A stretch of DNA of 64,000 nucleotides, taken from assembly GCF_004342915.1 (NCBI RefSeq), contig NZ_SLWL01000002.1, positions 124,001 to 188,000 of the forward strand, given 5' to 3'. Every line of letters starts with the position of its first letter. The first letter of the stretch is position 1. Origin of the DNA: Camelimonas lactis. Its GTDB lineage: Bacteria > Pseudomonadota > Alphaproteobacteria > Rhizobiales > Beijerinckiaceae. Made by a program: the position numbers and the translations under genes. Below, one piece after another: positions 56,543 through 64,000 of this stretch. The notes under the pieces are model-generated. The model had not been told where the DNA came from. It did not search any database and saw only the letters and a list, made by a program, of their open reading frames with translations.

Positions 56543-58453
56543 ATGCTTCAGGGAATGCGCAACGCGAGCAAGGGCCTGCTTGGCAAGGTCGTTCTCTTTG
56601 TTCTCTTCGGACTGCTGATCGTCTCCTTCGCCATCTGGGGCATTGGCGACATGCTGCGCGGCGGCTCGCGCAACACGGTGGCGATGGTCGGCAAGACCGA
56701 GATCACCATGGAACAGCTTCGCGCCGCCTGGCAGAACGAATTGCAGCGCCTCTCCCAGCAGTACCGCACGGTGATCACCCCGGCGCAGGCGCGCGAAATG
56801 GGGCTGGACGCGATCGTGCTCGGCCGCCTGGTGACCGAGGCGGCGATGGACCAGGAGGCGCGCGACATGAAGCTCGGCGTCACCGACGCGTTCGTGGTCG
56901 AAACGATCGCCGCCGACCCGAATTTCCGTGGCGTCAATGGCCAATTCGACCGCGCCCGCTTCACTGAAGTGCTGCGCAACAACGGTTTTTCTGAAGCCGC
57001 CTTCCTGGCGGAACAGCGCAACACCCTGTTGCGGCGGCAGATTTCCGAAGGCCTCGCGGGCGGCGTCACGACGCCCACGGCCATGAACCAGGCGGTTTAC
57101 CGCGTGAACGCCGAGCGCCGGGCTGCTTCCTGGGTCGCGCTTCCCGCCGCCGCCATCGGCGAGATCGCCGCGCCGTCGGACGAGGCCGTGAAAAGCTTCT
57201 TCGAAAGCCGCAAGGCGTCGTTCCGCGCGCCGGAGTTCCGTACGTTCAACGCCGTGGCGCTGACGCCGGCCGCGCTGGCCAAAGCCAAAAACCTGGCCGC
57301 CGCCGTCACTGACGCCGAGATCAGGGCGCATTACGAGAAAACGAAGGAGACGGCCTGGGGAACGCCGGAACGGCGCCGCCTGCAGCAGATTTCCTTCCCC
57401 GACGAGGCGACGGCGAAAGCCGCCGTTGAGTCGATCCGGGCCGGCAAGCCGTTCGAGACGGTGGCGAAGGAACGCGGCGTGGCGGAGAAGGATCTGGACC
57501 TTGGCGAAGTGACCCGCGCCCAGATGGTCGACCCCGCCGTGCGCGACGCGGCCTTCGCCCTGGCTCCTGGCGCGGTCAGTGATCCGGTGAAGGGCAATTT
57601 CGGCGTGGTGGTGGTGCGGGCCGCCTCGGTGACCCCGGCGGCCATCAAGCCGCTGGCCGAAGTCGCCGACGCGATCCGGACCGAACTCGCCGTCGCAAAG
57701 GCCAGGGAAGAAATCACGGCGCTGCACGACCGGATCGAGGACCAGCGCATCAACGCCCGTCCCCTTGCCGAAATCGCCCGCGACGCCGGCCTGACCGTGG
57801 TCAAGGTGGAAGGCGTCGACAACCAGGGCAAGGACAGGCGGGGCGCGCAATCGACCGCCCTGCTCGCGCTGCCCGGCGCCCAGGAGCTGCTGCGCGACGC
57901 CTTCAACACCGACGTGGGCGCCGACAATGAGGCGCTGAACGTCGATGGCGGCTACGTCTGGTTCGAGGTCACCAACGTCGAGGCGGCGCGCGACCGCACG
58001 CTGGCGGAGGCGCGGGCCGATGTGGAGAAGCTCTGGCGTGAGGACCAGGTGAACGCGAAGCTCATGGCGCGCGCCGACGAGATCGTCAAAAAGGTCGATG
58101 GGGGCGCAACCCTGGCGGCGGCCTCCGGCCTTGCCGTCAAGACCGCCAGCGATCTGCGCCGCGGCCAGGCGACGGGCGAGCTGGACGCTGACGCGGTGCG
58201 CCAGATCTTCGCCATCCCGGCCGGCAAGGCGGGCTCGGCGAGCAAGCCGGGGCAGCGGATCATCTTCCAGGTCACCTCGGCCACCATGCCGCCCTACACG
58301 GCCAGCGCCATCAGCCCCCAACTGGCGGAGCAGATGAATCTCGCTCTCACCGACGATCTGCTGACCAGCTACGTGCGCATCTTGCAGAACCGTTTTGGGG
58401 TCAGCATTAATCAGCAGAACCTTCGCAACGCGATCGGTTCCGCCCAGCAATAA
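56543..58453 (+). CDS. ppiD: Periplasmic peptidyl-prolyl isomerase/chaperone, PpiD-like
   Basis: A 636-residue membrane-anchored folding factor. It has a short cytosolic N terminus, one helix (KVVLFVLFGLLIVSFAIWGI), a SurA-N-type chaperone domain (VTEAAMDQEARDMKLGVTDA) and a parvulin domain around residues 270-370 (AETVAKERGV-like PFETVAKERGVAEKDLDLGE, FALAPGAVSDPVKGNFGVVV). It may help outer-membrane proteins leaving SecYEG. It is next to trpE with an eight-base gap, as in other alphaproteobacteria. Confidence 0.92.
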   Translation: MLQGMRNASKGLLGKVVLFVLFGLLIVSFAIWGIGDMLRGGSRNTVAMVGKTEITMEQLRAAWQNELQRLSQQYRTVITPAQAREMGLDAIVLGRLVTEAAMDQEARDMKLGVTDAFVVETIAADPNFRGVNGQFDRARFTEVLRNNGFSEAAFLAEQRNTLLRRQISEGLAGGVTTPTAMNQAVYRVNAERRAASWVALPAAAIGEIAAPSDEAVKSFFESRKASFRAPEFRTFNAVALTPAALAKAKNLAAAVTDAEIRAHYEKTKETAWGTPERRRLQQISFPDEATAKAAVESIRAGKPFETVAKERGVAEKDLDLGEVTRAQMVDPAVRDAAFALAPGAVSDPVKGNFGVVVVRAASVTPAAIKPLAEVADAIRTELAVAKAREEITALHDRIEDQRINARPLAEIARDAGLTVVKVEGVDNQGKDRRGAQSTALLALPGAQELLRDAFNTDVGADNEALNVDGGYVWFEVTNVEAARDRTLAEARADVEKLWREDQVNAKLMARADEIVKKVDGGATLAAASGLAVKTASDLRRGQATGELDADAVRQIFAIPAGKAGSASKPGQRIIFQVTSATMPPYTASAISPQLAEQMNLALTDDLLTSYVRILQNRFGVSINQQNLRNAIGSAQQ

Positions 58454-58461
58454 GCTGAACG

Positions 58462-59979
58462 ATGCAGTTCGAACCTTCCCTCGAGAACGCCGCCGCGCTT
58501 TACGCCGCGGGCCGGCCGTTCACCCTCGCCGTCCGCTTTCTGGCGGACCTGGAGACGCCGCTCGGCGCCTATATCCGCCTGTCGCAGGCCGCCGGCCCCA
58601 GCTTCCTGCTGGAAACCGTGCAGGACCTGTCGGTGCGCGGGCGTTATTCGATGATCGGCATCGCGCCAGATCTCATCTGGCGCTGCGTCAACGGCAAGGC
58701 CCAGATCAACCGCCAGGCGGCGCGCGATCCCGAGGCGTTCGTCGACGAGGCGGCGGGGCCGCTGGAGAGCCTGCGCGCCCTGATCAGCGAGAGCGCCATT
58801 GACCTGCCGGCGGGCTTGCCGCCGATGGCCGCCGGCGTATTCGGCTATCTGGGTTACGACATGGTGCGCCACATGGAGCGCCTGCCGCACATCAACCCGG
58901 ACGCGCTCGGCGTTCCGGAGGCGATCATGGTGCGCCCCACGGTGATGGCCGTGTTCGATTCGCTGAAGGATGAGCTGATCCTGGTGACGCCGGTGCGTCC
59001 GCAGGCCGGCGTCGCCGCCAGCGCCGCCCTCGCCGGCGCCCAGGAGCGGCTGGAGGCCGCCGTCGCGGCGCTGAGCGCGCCGCTGCCGGTCGTGGACCAG
59101 GCTGACGTGACAGAGATGGCGGAGCCGGAAGCGGTGTCCAACACGCCGCCGGAAACCTTCATCGCCATGGTGGAGAAAGCCCGCGACTATGTGCGGGCCG
59201 GCGACATTTTCCAGGTGGTGCTGGGCCAGCGCTTCGAGGCGCCGTTCACCCTGCCGGCGCTGTCGCTGTACCGGGCGCTGCGCCGCATCAACCCGTCGCC
59301 CTATCTCAGCTTCCTCGACTTCGGCGACTTCCAGCTGGTCTGCTCCAGCCCGGAAATTCTGGTGCGCTCGCGCGAGGGCAAGGTCACCATCCGCCCCCTC
59401 GCCGGCACACGTCCACGCGGCGCCACGCCAGAGGAAGACCGCCGCCTCGGCGAGGAACTGCTGGCTGATCCCAAGGAGCGCTCCGAGCACCTGATGCTGC
59501 TCGACCTCGGCCGCAACGACGTGGGCCGCGTGTCGCAGATCGGCACGGTGAAGGTGACGGAGAGCTTCGTGCTGGAGCACTACAGCCACGTGCAGCACAT
59601 TGTCTCCAACGTGGAGGGCGCGCAGGATCCGCGCTTTGACGCGCTGGACGCGCTGGTCGCCGGCTTCCCGGCGGGCACGCTCTCGGGCGCGCCCAAGGTG
59701 CGGGCCATGGAGATCATCGACGAGCTGGAGCTGGAGCGGCGCGGCCCGTTCGGCGGCTGCATTGGCTATTTCAGCGCCAATGGCGACATGGACACCTGCA
59801 TCGTGCTGCGCACCGCCATCGTCAAGGACGGCAAAATGGCGGTGCAGGCCGGCGCCGGCGTGGTCTATGATTCCGATCCGAAGTCGGAGCTGATGGAATG
59901 CGTCAACAAGTCGAAGGCCCTGTTCCGCGCCGCCGAAGAGGCGATCCGGGTGGCTGGGCAAGCCGGGCGCAGCCAATGA
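58462..59979 (+). CDS. trpE: Anthranilate synthase component I
   Basis: TrpE (505 residues) converts chorismate and ammonia to anthranilate. It has SFLLETVQDLSVRGRYSMIG near the N-terminal tryptophan site, RAGDIFQVVLGQRFEAPF, IRPLAGTRPRGATPEEDRRL, LMLLDLGRNDVGRVSQ and FPAGTLSGAPKVRAMEIID. It is not fused to TrpG, unlike the TrpEG of rhizobia. The last residues and stop codon lie in the first copy of a 21-bp tandem repeat. Confidence 0.98.
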   Translation: MQFEPSLENAAALYAAGRPFTLAVRFLADLETPLGAYIRLSQAAGPSFLLETVQDLSVRGRYSMIGIAPDLIWRCVNGKAQINRQAARDPEAFVDEAAGPLESLRALISESAIDLPAGLPPMAAGVFGYLGYDMVRHMERLPHINPDALGVPEAIMVRPTVMAVFDSLKDELILVTPVRPQAGVAASAALAGAQERLEAAVAALSAPLPVVDQADVTEMAEPEAVSNTPPETFIAMVEKARDYVRAGDIFQVVLGQRFEAPFTLPALSLYRALRRINPSPYLSFLDFGDFQLVCSSPEILVRSREGKVTIRPLAGTRPRGATPEEDRRLGEELLADPKERSEHLMLLDLGRNDVGRVSQIGTVKVTESFVLEHYSHVQHIVSNVEGAQDPRFDALDALVAGFPAGTLSGAPKVRAMEIIDELELERRGPFGGCIGYFSANGDMDTCIVLRTAIVKDGKMAVQAGAGVVYDSDPKSELMECVNKSKALFRAAEEAIRVAGQAGRSQ

Positions 59980-60022
59980 AAAGCCGGGCGCAGCCAGTGA
60001 AAAGCCGGGCGCAGCCAGTGAA
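59960..60022 (+). repeat. Three 21-bp tandem units at the trpE stop
   Basis: The AAGCCGGGCGCAGCCAATGA-type unit recurs at 59960, 59981 and 60002. The copies differ by one base (CAATGA against CAGTGA), and the last two are identical. Each copy carries a TGA, but only the first is in the trpE frame by necessity. Confidence 0.95.
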
Positions 60023-60235
60023 CATGTGGCGGAAGCTGAACATCACTCAGGTGGCGCCAACGCCGGCAGGGATGAATGCGTCCTGGCGCTGGCGAAGCTG
60101 CTGACAAGCGGCCCCCTGCCGGGCCGATCCTGCCCATCGCCAGAGCGAAATCTGTGCGTCCCGTGCGCTGACGTATTTTCACGGAAAGCGGAAGTCGCAT
60201 TCCCGAAAAACGTCCCGAATGATAAAGGCCCTGCC

Positions 60236-60841
60236 ATGACGCGCGTGGTTCTTATCGACAATTACGACTCATTCACCTGGAACCTGGTGCACCTGATCGG
60301 CGCCCTGGGCCCGCAGGTGGACGTGCACCGCAACGACACGCTGACCACGGCCGACATCGCCGCCATGGCGCCGGACGCCATCGTGCTGTCGCCGGGGCCA
60401 TGCACGCCCAATGAGGCCGGCGTCTGCCTCGACGTGATCCGCGATCTGGGCGGCCGCATCCCGGTGTTTGGCGTCTGCCTCGGCCTGCAGTCGATCGGCC
60501 AGGCCTACGGCGGCCAGGTGGTGCGCGCGCCGCTGCCAATGCACGGCAAGGTTTCCGCCGTGCGCCACACGGGCCAGACGATCTTTGAAGGGATCGACGG
60601 CCCGTTCAACGCCACCCGCTACCATTCGCTGATTGTCGACCGGAACACCTGCCCGGCCGAACTGGCGATCACCGCCGAGACCGACGACGGCCAGATCATG
60701 GCCCTTTCGCATGTCAGCCTGCCGGTGCACGGGGTGCAATTCCACCCGGAAAGCATTCTCTCCGAGTACGGCGCGACCATGATGCGAAACTTCTTCAACC
60801 TGGCCGCCGCCTGGAGCGCCGCGGCAACCGCTGGACATTGA
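60236..60841 (+). CDS. trpG: Anthranilate synthase component II (glutamine amidotransferase)
   Basis: A 201-residue class I glutaminase partner of TrpE. It has [35 protein letters not shown], nucleophile C81 in [16 protein letters not shown], and [16 protein letters not shown]. The ATG at 60236 has AAAGG about seven bases before it. It is 256 bases from trpE, and the stop overlaps a TTG that could start trpD. Confidence 0.97.
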   Translation: MTRVVLIDNYDSFTWNLVHLIGALGPQVDVHRNDTLTTADIAAMAPDAIVLSPGPCTPNEAGVCLDVIRDLGGRIPVFGVCLGLQSIGQAYGGQVVRAPLPMHGKVSAVRHTGQTIFEGIDGPFNATRYHSLIVDRNTCPAELAITAETDDGQIMALSHVSLPVHGVQFHPESILSEYGATMMRNFFNLAAAWSAAATAGH

Positions 60842-60849
60842 CGGACGCC

Positions 60850-61875
60850 ATGGACGCTTTCAAACCCTTCATCGCCAAGGTTGCGACCGGCGCGGCGCTG
60901 ACCCGCGACGAAGCCCGCGCCGCCTTCGAAAACCTGCTTTCGGGTGAGGTCACGCCCTCCCAGGCCGGCGCCTTTCTGATGGCCCTGCGGGTGCGCGGCG
61001 AAAGCCTGGACGAGATCGTCGGCGCCGTCAGCGCCATGCGCGGCCGCATGGCGGCGGTCGAAGCGCCGGCGGACGCCATCGACATCGTCGGCACCGGCGG
61101 CGACAATGTCGGCACCTGGAATGTCTCGACCCTCAGCGCCTTCGTCATCGCCGCCTGCGGCGTCCCGGTGGCCAAGCACGGCAACCGCGCCGCATCGTCC
61201 AAATCCGGCTCCGCCGACGTTCTGCTGGCGCTCGGGATCAATCTGGACCTCGGCCCGGCCGACATCGCCCGCTGCATCCGGGAGGCCGGCATCGGCTTCA
61301 TGTTCGCGCCCAATCACCACCCGTCCATGCGCCATGTGGCTCCGGTGCGCACCGAACTGGGGGCGCGAACCATCTTCAATATCTTGGGGCCGCTTTCGAA
61401 CCCGGCTTCGGTGAAGCGCCAGTTGCTCGGCTCGTTCTCGGCCATGTGGCTGGAGCCGATGGTGCGCGTGCTGCAAACGCTCGGCGCCGAGCGGGTATGG
61501 GCGGTGCATGGCTCCGACGGGCTGGACGAGATCACCACCACGGGGCCTACCCAGGTGGTGGCCCTGGAAGACGGCGCGGTGCGCACGTTCACCGTACAGC
61601 CCGAGGACGTGGGCCTGAAGCGGGCCAGCCTCGAAGACCTGAAGGGCGGCGACCCGGAGCATAACGCCTCCGCCGCCATGCGCCTGCTCCAGGGCGAGGC
61701 GGGCGCCTATCGCGACATCGTGCTGATGAACGCCGGCGCGGCGCTGGTCGTCGCCGGCAAGGCTGATGATCTGGCAGCCGGCGTCGCCCTGGCGGCGCAG
61801 GCGATCGACAGCGGCGCGGCGCGCAAGGTCCTGGAAAAGCTGGCCGTGGCGAGCCACGCGGGAGCAACGGCATGA
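60850..61875 (+). CDS. trpD: Anthranilate phosphoribosyltransferase
   Basis: TrpD (341 residues) adds phosphoribosyl from PRPP to anthranilate. It has [60 protein letters not shown] and [14 protein letters not shown]. The ATG at 60850 gives the common [14 protein letters not shown] start. The TTG at 60838, overlapping the trpG stop, is an alternative. It overlaps trpC by ATGA. Confidence 0.97.
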   Translation: MDAFKPFIAKVATGAALTRDEARAAFENLLSGEVTPSQAGAFLMALRVRGESLDEIVGAVSAMRGRMAAVEAPADAIDIVGTGGDNVGTWNVSTLSAFVIAACGVPVAKHGNRAASSKSGSADVLLALGINLDLGPADIARCIREAGIGFMFAPNHHPSMRHVAPVRTELGARTIFNILGPLSNPASVKRQLLGSFSAMWLEPMVRVLQTLGAERVWAVHGSDGLDEITTTGPTQVVALEDGAVRTFTVQPEDVGLKRASLEDLKGGDPEHNASAAMRLLQGEAGAYRDIVLMNAGAALVVAGKADDLAAGVALAAQAIDSGAARKVLEKLAVASHAGATA

Positions 61876-62666
61876 GCAACGTTCTGGAGCGCATCGGCGC
61901 CTACAAGCTGGAAGAAATCGCCGCCGCGAAGGCCGCGATTCCGCAGGCGGAGATCGAGCGGCGCGCCGCCGCCGCCCCGGCGCCGCGCGGCTTCCTGGCC
62001 GCGCTGGAGCGCAAGATCGCCGCGGGCCTGCCGGCGCTGATCGCCGAGATCAAGAAGGCCAGCCCGTCAAAGGGGCTGATCCGCGCTGATTTCGATCCGC
62101 CGGCGCTGGCCCGCGCCTATGAGGCCGGCGGCGCCGCCTGCCTGTCGGTGCTGACCGATACGCCGTCGTTTCAGGGCAGCCCGGATTTCCTGAAGGCGGC
62201 CCGGGCGGCCTGCGCCCTGCCGGCGTTGCGCAAGGATTTTCTCTACGATCCTTACCAGGTGTTCGAGGCCAGGGCGTGGGGCGCGGACTGCATCCTGGTC
62301 ATCATGGCCTCGGTCGACGACGCAACCGCCCTTGAGCTGACGCAGACCGCCGCGCGCCTTGGCATGGACACGCTGGTGGAAGTGCACGACGGCGAGGAGC
62401 TGGAGCGCGCCCTGAAGCTGCCGTCGCGGCTGATCGGCGTCAACAACCGCGACCTGCGCACCTTCGAGGTGTCGCTGGCGGTGACCGAACGCCTGGCCCC
62501 GCGCGTGCCGGCCGACCGCGTGCTGGTCGGCGAGAGCGGCATCTTCACGCCGCAGGACATCGCCCGCCTCGCCGCCTGCAAGGTCAACGCCTATCTGGTT
62601 GGCGAAAGCCTGATGCGCCAGGACGACGTGACCGCCGCGACCCGGGCGCTGCTGGCGCGGGACTGA
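61872..62666 (+). CDS. trpC: Indole-3-glycerol phosphate synthase
   Basis: TrpC (264 residues) is a TIM-barrel enzyme. It has [74 protein letters not shown] and [14 protein letters not shown]. No TrpF fusion is present. It is the last gene of this trp run and is followed by a terminator. Confidence 0.98.
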   Translation: MSNVLERIGAYKLEEIAAAKAAIPQAEIERRAAAAPAPRGFLAALERKIAAGLPALIAEIKKASPSKGLIRADFDPPALARAYEAGGAACLSVLTDTPSFQGSPDFLKAARAACALPALRKDFLYDPYQVFEARAWGADCILVIMASVDDATALELTQTAARLGMDTLVEVHDGEELERALKLPSRLIGVNNRDLRTFEVSLAVTERLAPRVPADRVLVGESGIFTPQDIARLAACKVNAYLVGESLMRQDDVTAATRALLARD

Positions 62667-62701
62667 GCATATTCCAGCCAGCCGGACATCACAGGACAGC
62701 G

Positions 62702-62735
62702 TCCGGCGCGCTCCAGGGAGGCGCCGGATGTTTTT
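62702..62735 (+). terminator. Intrinsic terminator of the trp genes
   Basis: TCCGGCGC/GCGCCGGA arms with an 11-base loop are followed by TGTTTTTG, 36 bases after the trpC stop. Confidence 0.8.
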
Positions 62736-62830
62736 GAGCGGCGGCGCCCGGCGATCACGGCGTTGACCGTGATCCTGGCCTGGGCGCCCCGGCCTGGCCG
62801 CCGCGCCGGAGCGATGGCGGCCGGTGCGTC

Positions 62831-64000
62831 TTATTCCGCCGCGGCCCGCTTCTCATAGCCGAGCTCCAGCCCGTCCATGTCGCCCTTCTCGCGCCAGGCG
62901 TCCCACATGCGCAGGAACACGGTCGGGCCGCGCCAGTACTGGTTGTTCTTCAGCACCCGCATGTTGTTCACGTTGCCTTCGTTATTGTAGTAGCCCGGCG
63001 TGCATTCCTCCAGGTAGGGAACGCGGGCGCGGGCAACCTTGACGCAGGCGTCGACCCACGCCTTTTCCGCCGCCTCCGTCGCCTCCACCGTCACCGCGCC
63101 GCGTTCGCGCATCTGCCGCAGCAGCCAGCCGATATGGCGGGTCTGCTCATCCAGCATGTGCTGGAAATTCGGGCTCTGGCCCGACTGGATCGGCGTGACG
63201 ATGAAGCAGTTGGGAAAACCGCGCGAGAACAGGCCGTGGAAGGTTTCCGCCCCATCCTTCCATTTTTCCGTCAGGGTCAGGCCGTCGCGGCCGTGAACTT
63301 CCAGGCCGAAGCGGCGGGTGATGTCGGTGCCGACCTCGAAGCCGGTGGCGTAGATCAGACAGTCCAGTTCATACAGCTTGCCGTCGACCACCACGCCAGT
63401 TTCGGTGATGCGCTCCACGCCCCGCCCCGCCGTGTCGATGAGGTGAACGTTGGGGCGGTTGAAGGTCGGCAGGTAGCCGTCGTGGAAACACGGCCGCTTG
63501 CAGAACTGGCTGTACCAGGGCTTCAGCGCCGCCGCCACGGCCGGGTCCTGAACAATGGAATCGACCCGGGCGCGCACCCGCTCCATCTTCTGGAAGTCGG
63601 CCAGTTCGATCAGCTTTTCCGGATTCTCAACGACCTCGCCCTGCTTCTGCTTGCGCCGGGCGGCGAGCAGGATGTTGCCGATGAGATCGGTCCAGCCGTC
63701 GTTGACCAGGTCCTCCTCGAAGTCCCCGCCCGAGACGACGGCGGTGAAATTGTCCATGCGCTCGCGCTGCCAGCCAGGCTGGAGCGAGTCTGCCCACGCC
63801 ATGTCGGTGGGCCGGTCATCGCGCACATCGATGGACGATGGCGTGCGCTGGAAGACGAACAACTCCTTCGACCACTCGCCAAGATGCGGCACGCACTGCA
63901 CCGCCGTGGCGCCGGTGCCGATGATGCCGACACGCCTGTCGGCAAGGCCAGTCAGGTTGCCGTGGGAATCACCGCCCGTGTAGGCGTAATCCCAGCGACT
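62831..64000 (-). CDS. Flavin-containing monooxygenase, Baeyer-Villiger type, N-terminal part cut by window edge
   Basis: 390 residues of the C-terminal part are visible. The fragment opens with SRWDYAYTGG, whose Trp-Asp is consistent with the end of the BVMO fingerprint. The NADPH Rossmann motif GIIGTGATAVQ follows, then VFQRTPSSIDVRDDRPT, LDCLIYATGFEVGTDITRRF and CTPGYYNNEGN. Relatives oxidise cyclic or aromatic ketones such as phenylacetone, cyclohexanone or steroids. The N-terminal FAD site lies outside the window. Confidence 0.9.
   Translation of the reverse strand, partial: SRWDYAYTGGDSHGNLTGLADRRVGIIGTGATAVQCVPHLGEWSKELFVFQRTPSSIDVRDDRPTDMAWADSLQPGWQRERMDNFTAVVSGGDFEEDLVNDGWTDLIGNILLAARRKQKQGEVVENPEKLIELADFQKMERVRARVDSIVQDPAVAAALKPWYSQFCKRPCFHDGYLPTFNRPNVHLIDTAGRGVERITETGVVVDGKLYELDCLIYATGFEVGTDITRRFGLEVHGRDGLTLTEKWKDGAETFHGLFSRGFPNCFIVTPIQSGQSPNFQHMLDEQTRHIGWLLRQMRERGAVTVEATEAAEKAWVDACVKVARARVPYLEECTPGYYNNEGNVNNMRVLKNNQYWRGPTVFLRMWDAWREKGDMDGLELGYEKRAAAE

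Overview
The window is a very GC-rich chromosomal segment that reads as alphaproteobacterial. The grounds are an aerobic (cobG/cobN type) cobalamin pathway laid out as ATGA-overlapping genes, the neighbourhood eno / kdsA / pyrG / secG / tpiA next to ppiD-trpE-trpG-trpD-trpC, an ExbB with a long secreted N-terminal extension, and sites resembling FNR and Irr boxes. Genus cannot be decided from sequence alone. I saw no rRNA, tRNA, CRISPR array, transposase or prophage gene. The window cuts a gene at each end: an ABC substrate-binding protein on the left and a flavin monooxygenase on the right.

Region 1 (1-22.9 kb) is the cobalamin block. Divergent from cobO (corrinoid adenosyltransferase) lies a sigma70-like promoter that runs straight into a cobalamin riboswitch (3168-3373). 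The riboswitch heads a co-directional run: a DUF1636 metal-binding protein, cobW, cobN, cobG, cobH, cobI, cobJ, [cobK on the opposite strand], cobL, cobE, cobM, cobA, cobB, cobF, then a CbiX-like/ferredoxin fusion. cobC and cobQ (minus) flank cobD (plus). Together these turn uroporphyrinogen III into hydrogenobyrinate a,c-diamide, insert cobalt (CobN), and carry corrinoid through adenosylation to cobyrate and cobinamide. The chelatase partners CobS/CobT, the reductase CobR and the nucleotide-loop genes (cobP, cobU, cobV) are not in the window.

Region 2 (23.1-41.5 kb) is accessory metabolism: a DUF2236 haem-oxygenase-like protein with a TetR regulator, a thioesterase, an acetyltransferase, a GltS glutamate symporter, a glycerophosphodiester phosphodiesterase, a C-terminally extended aspartate decarboxylase (panD), a dienoyl-CoA-reductase-like SDR with an NTF2-like protein, AraC and Lrp regulators, a single-chain biotin-dependent acyl-CoA carboxylase, and a TetR / PRISE-type reductase / aldo-keto reductase series. 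Several of these suit lipid or terpenoid/steroid-like catabolism, but that is inference.

Region 3 (41.5-64 kb) begins with exbB-exbD-tonB, preceded by an Irr-like iron-control box. It continues with an alpha/beta hydrolase, enolase, queF, a second ABC substrate-binding protein, an MFS transporter, and the conserved housekeeping block kdsA, pyrG, secG, tpiA (minus) and ppiD, trpE, trpG, trpD, trpC (plus). It ends in a Baeyer-Villiger-type monooxygenase cut by the window edge.

A recurrent oddity is short, nearly perfect tandem repeats (15-21 bp units, three to five copies). They sit at gene ends or in linkers: the cobL start, the cobB linker, the gltS stop, the trpE stop and the hydrolase linker.
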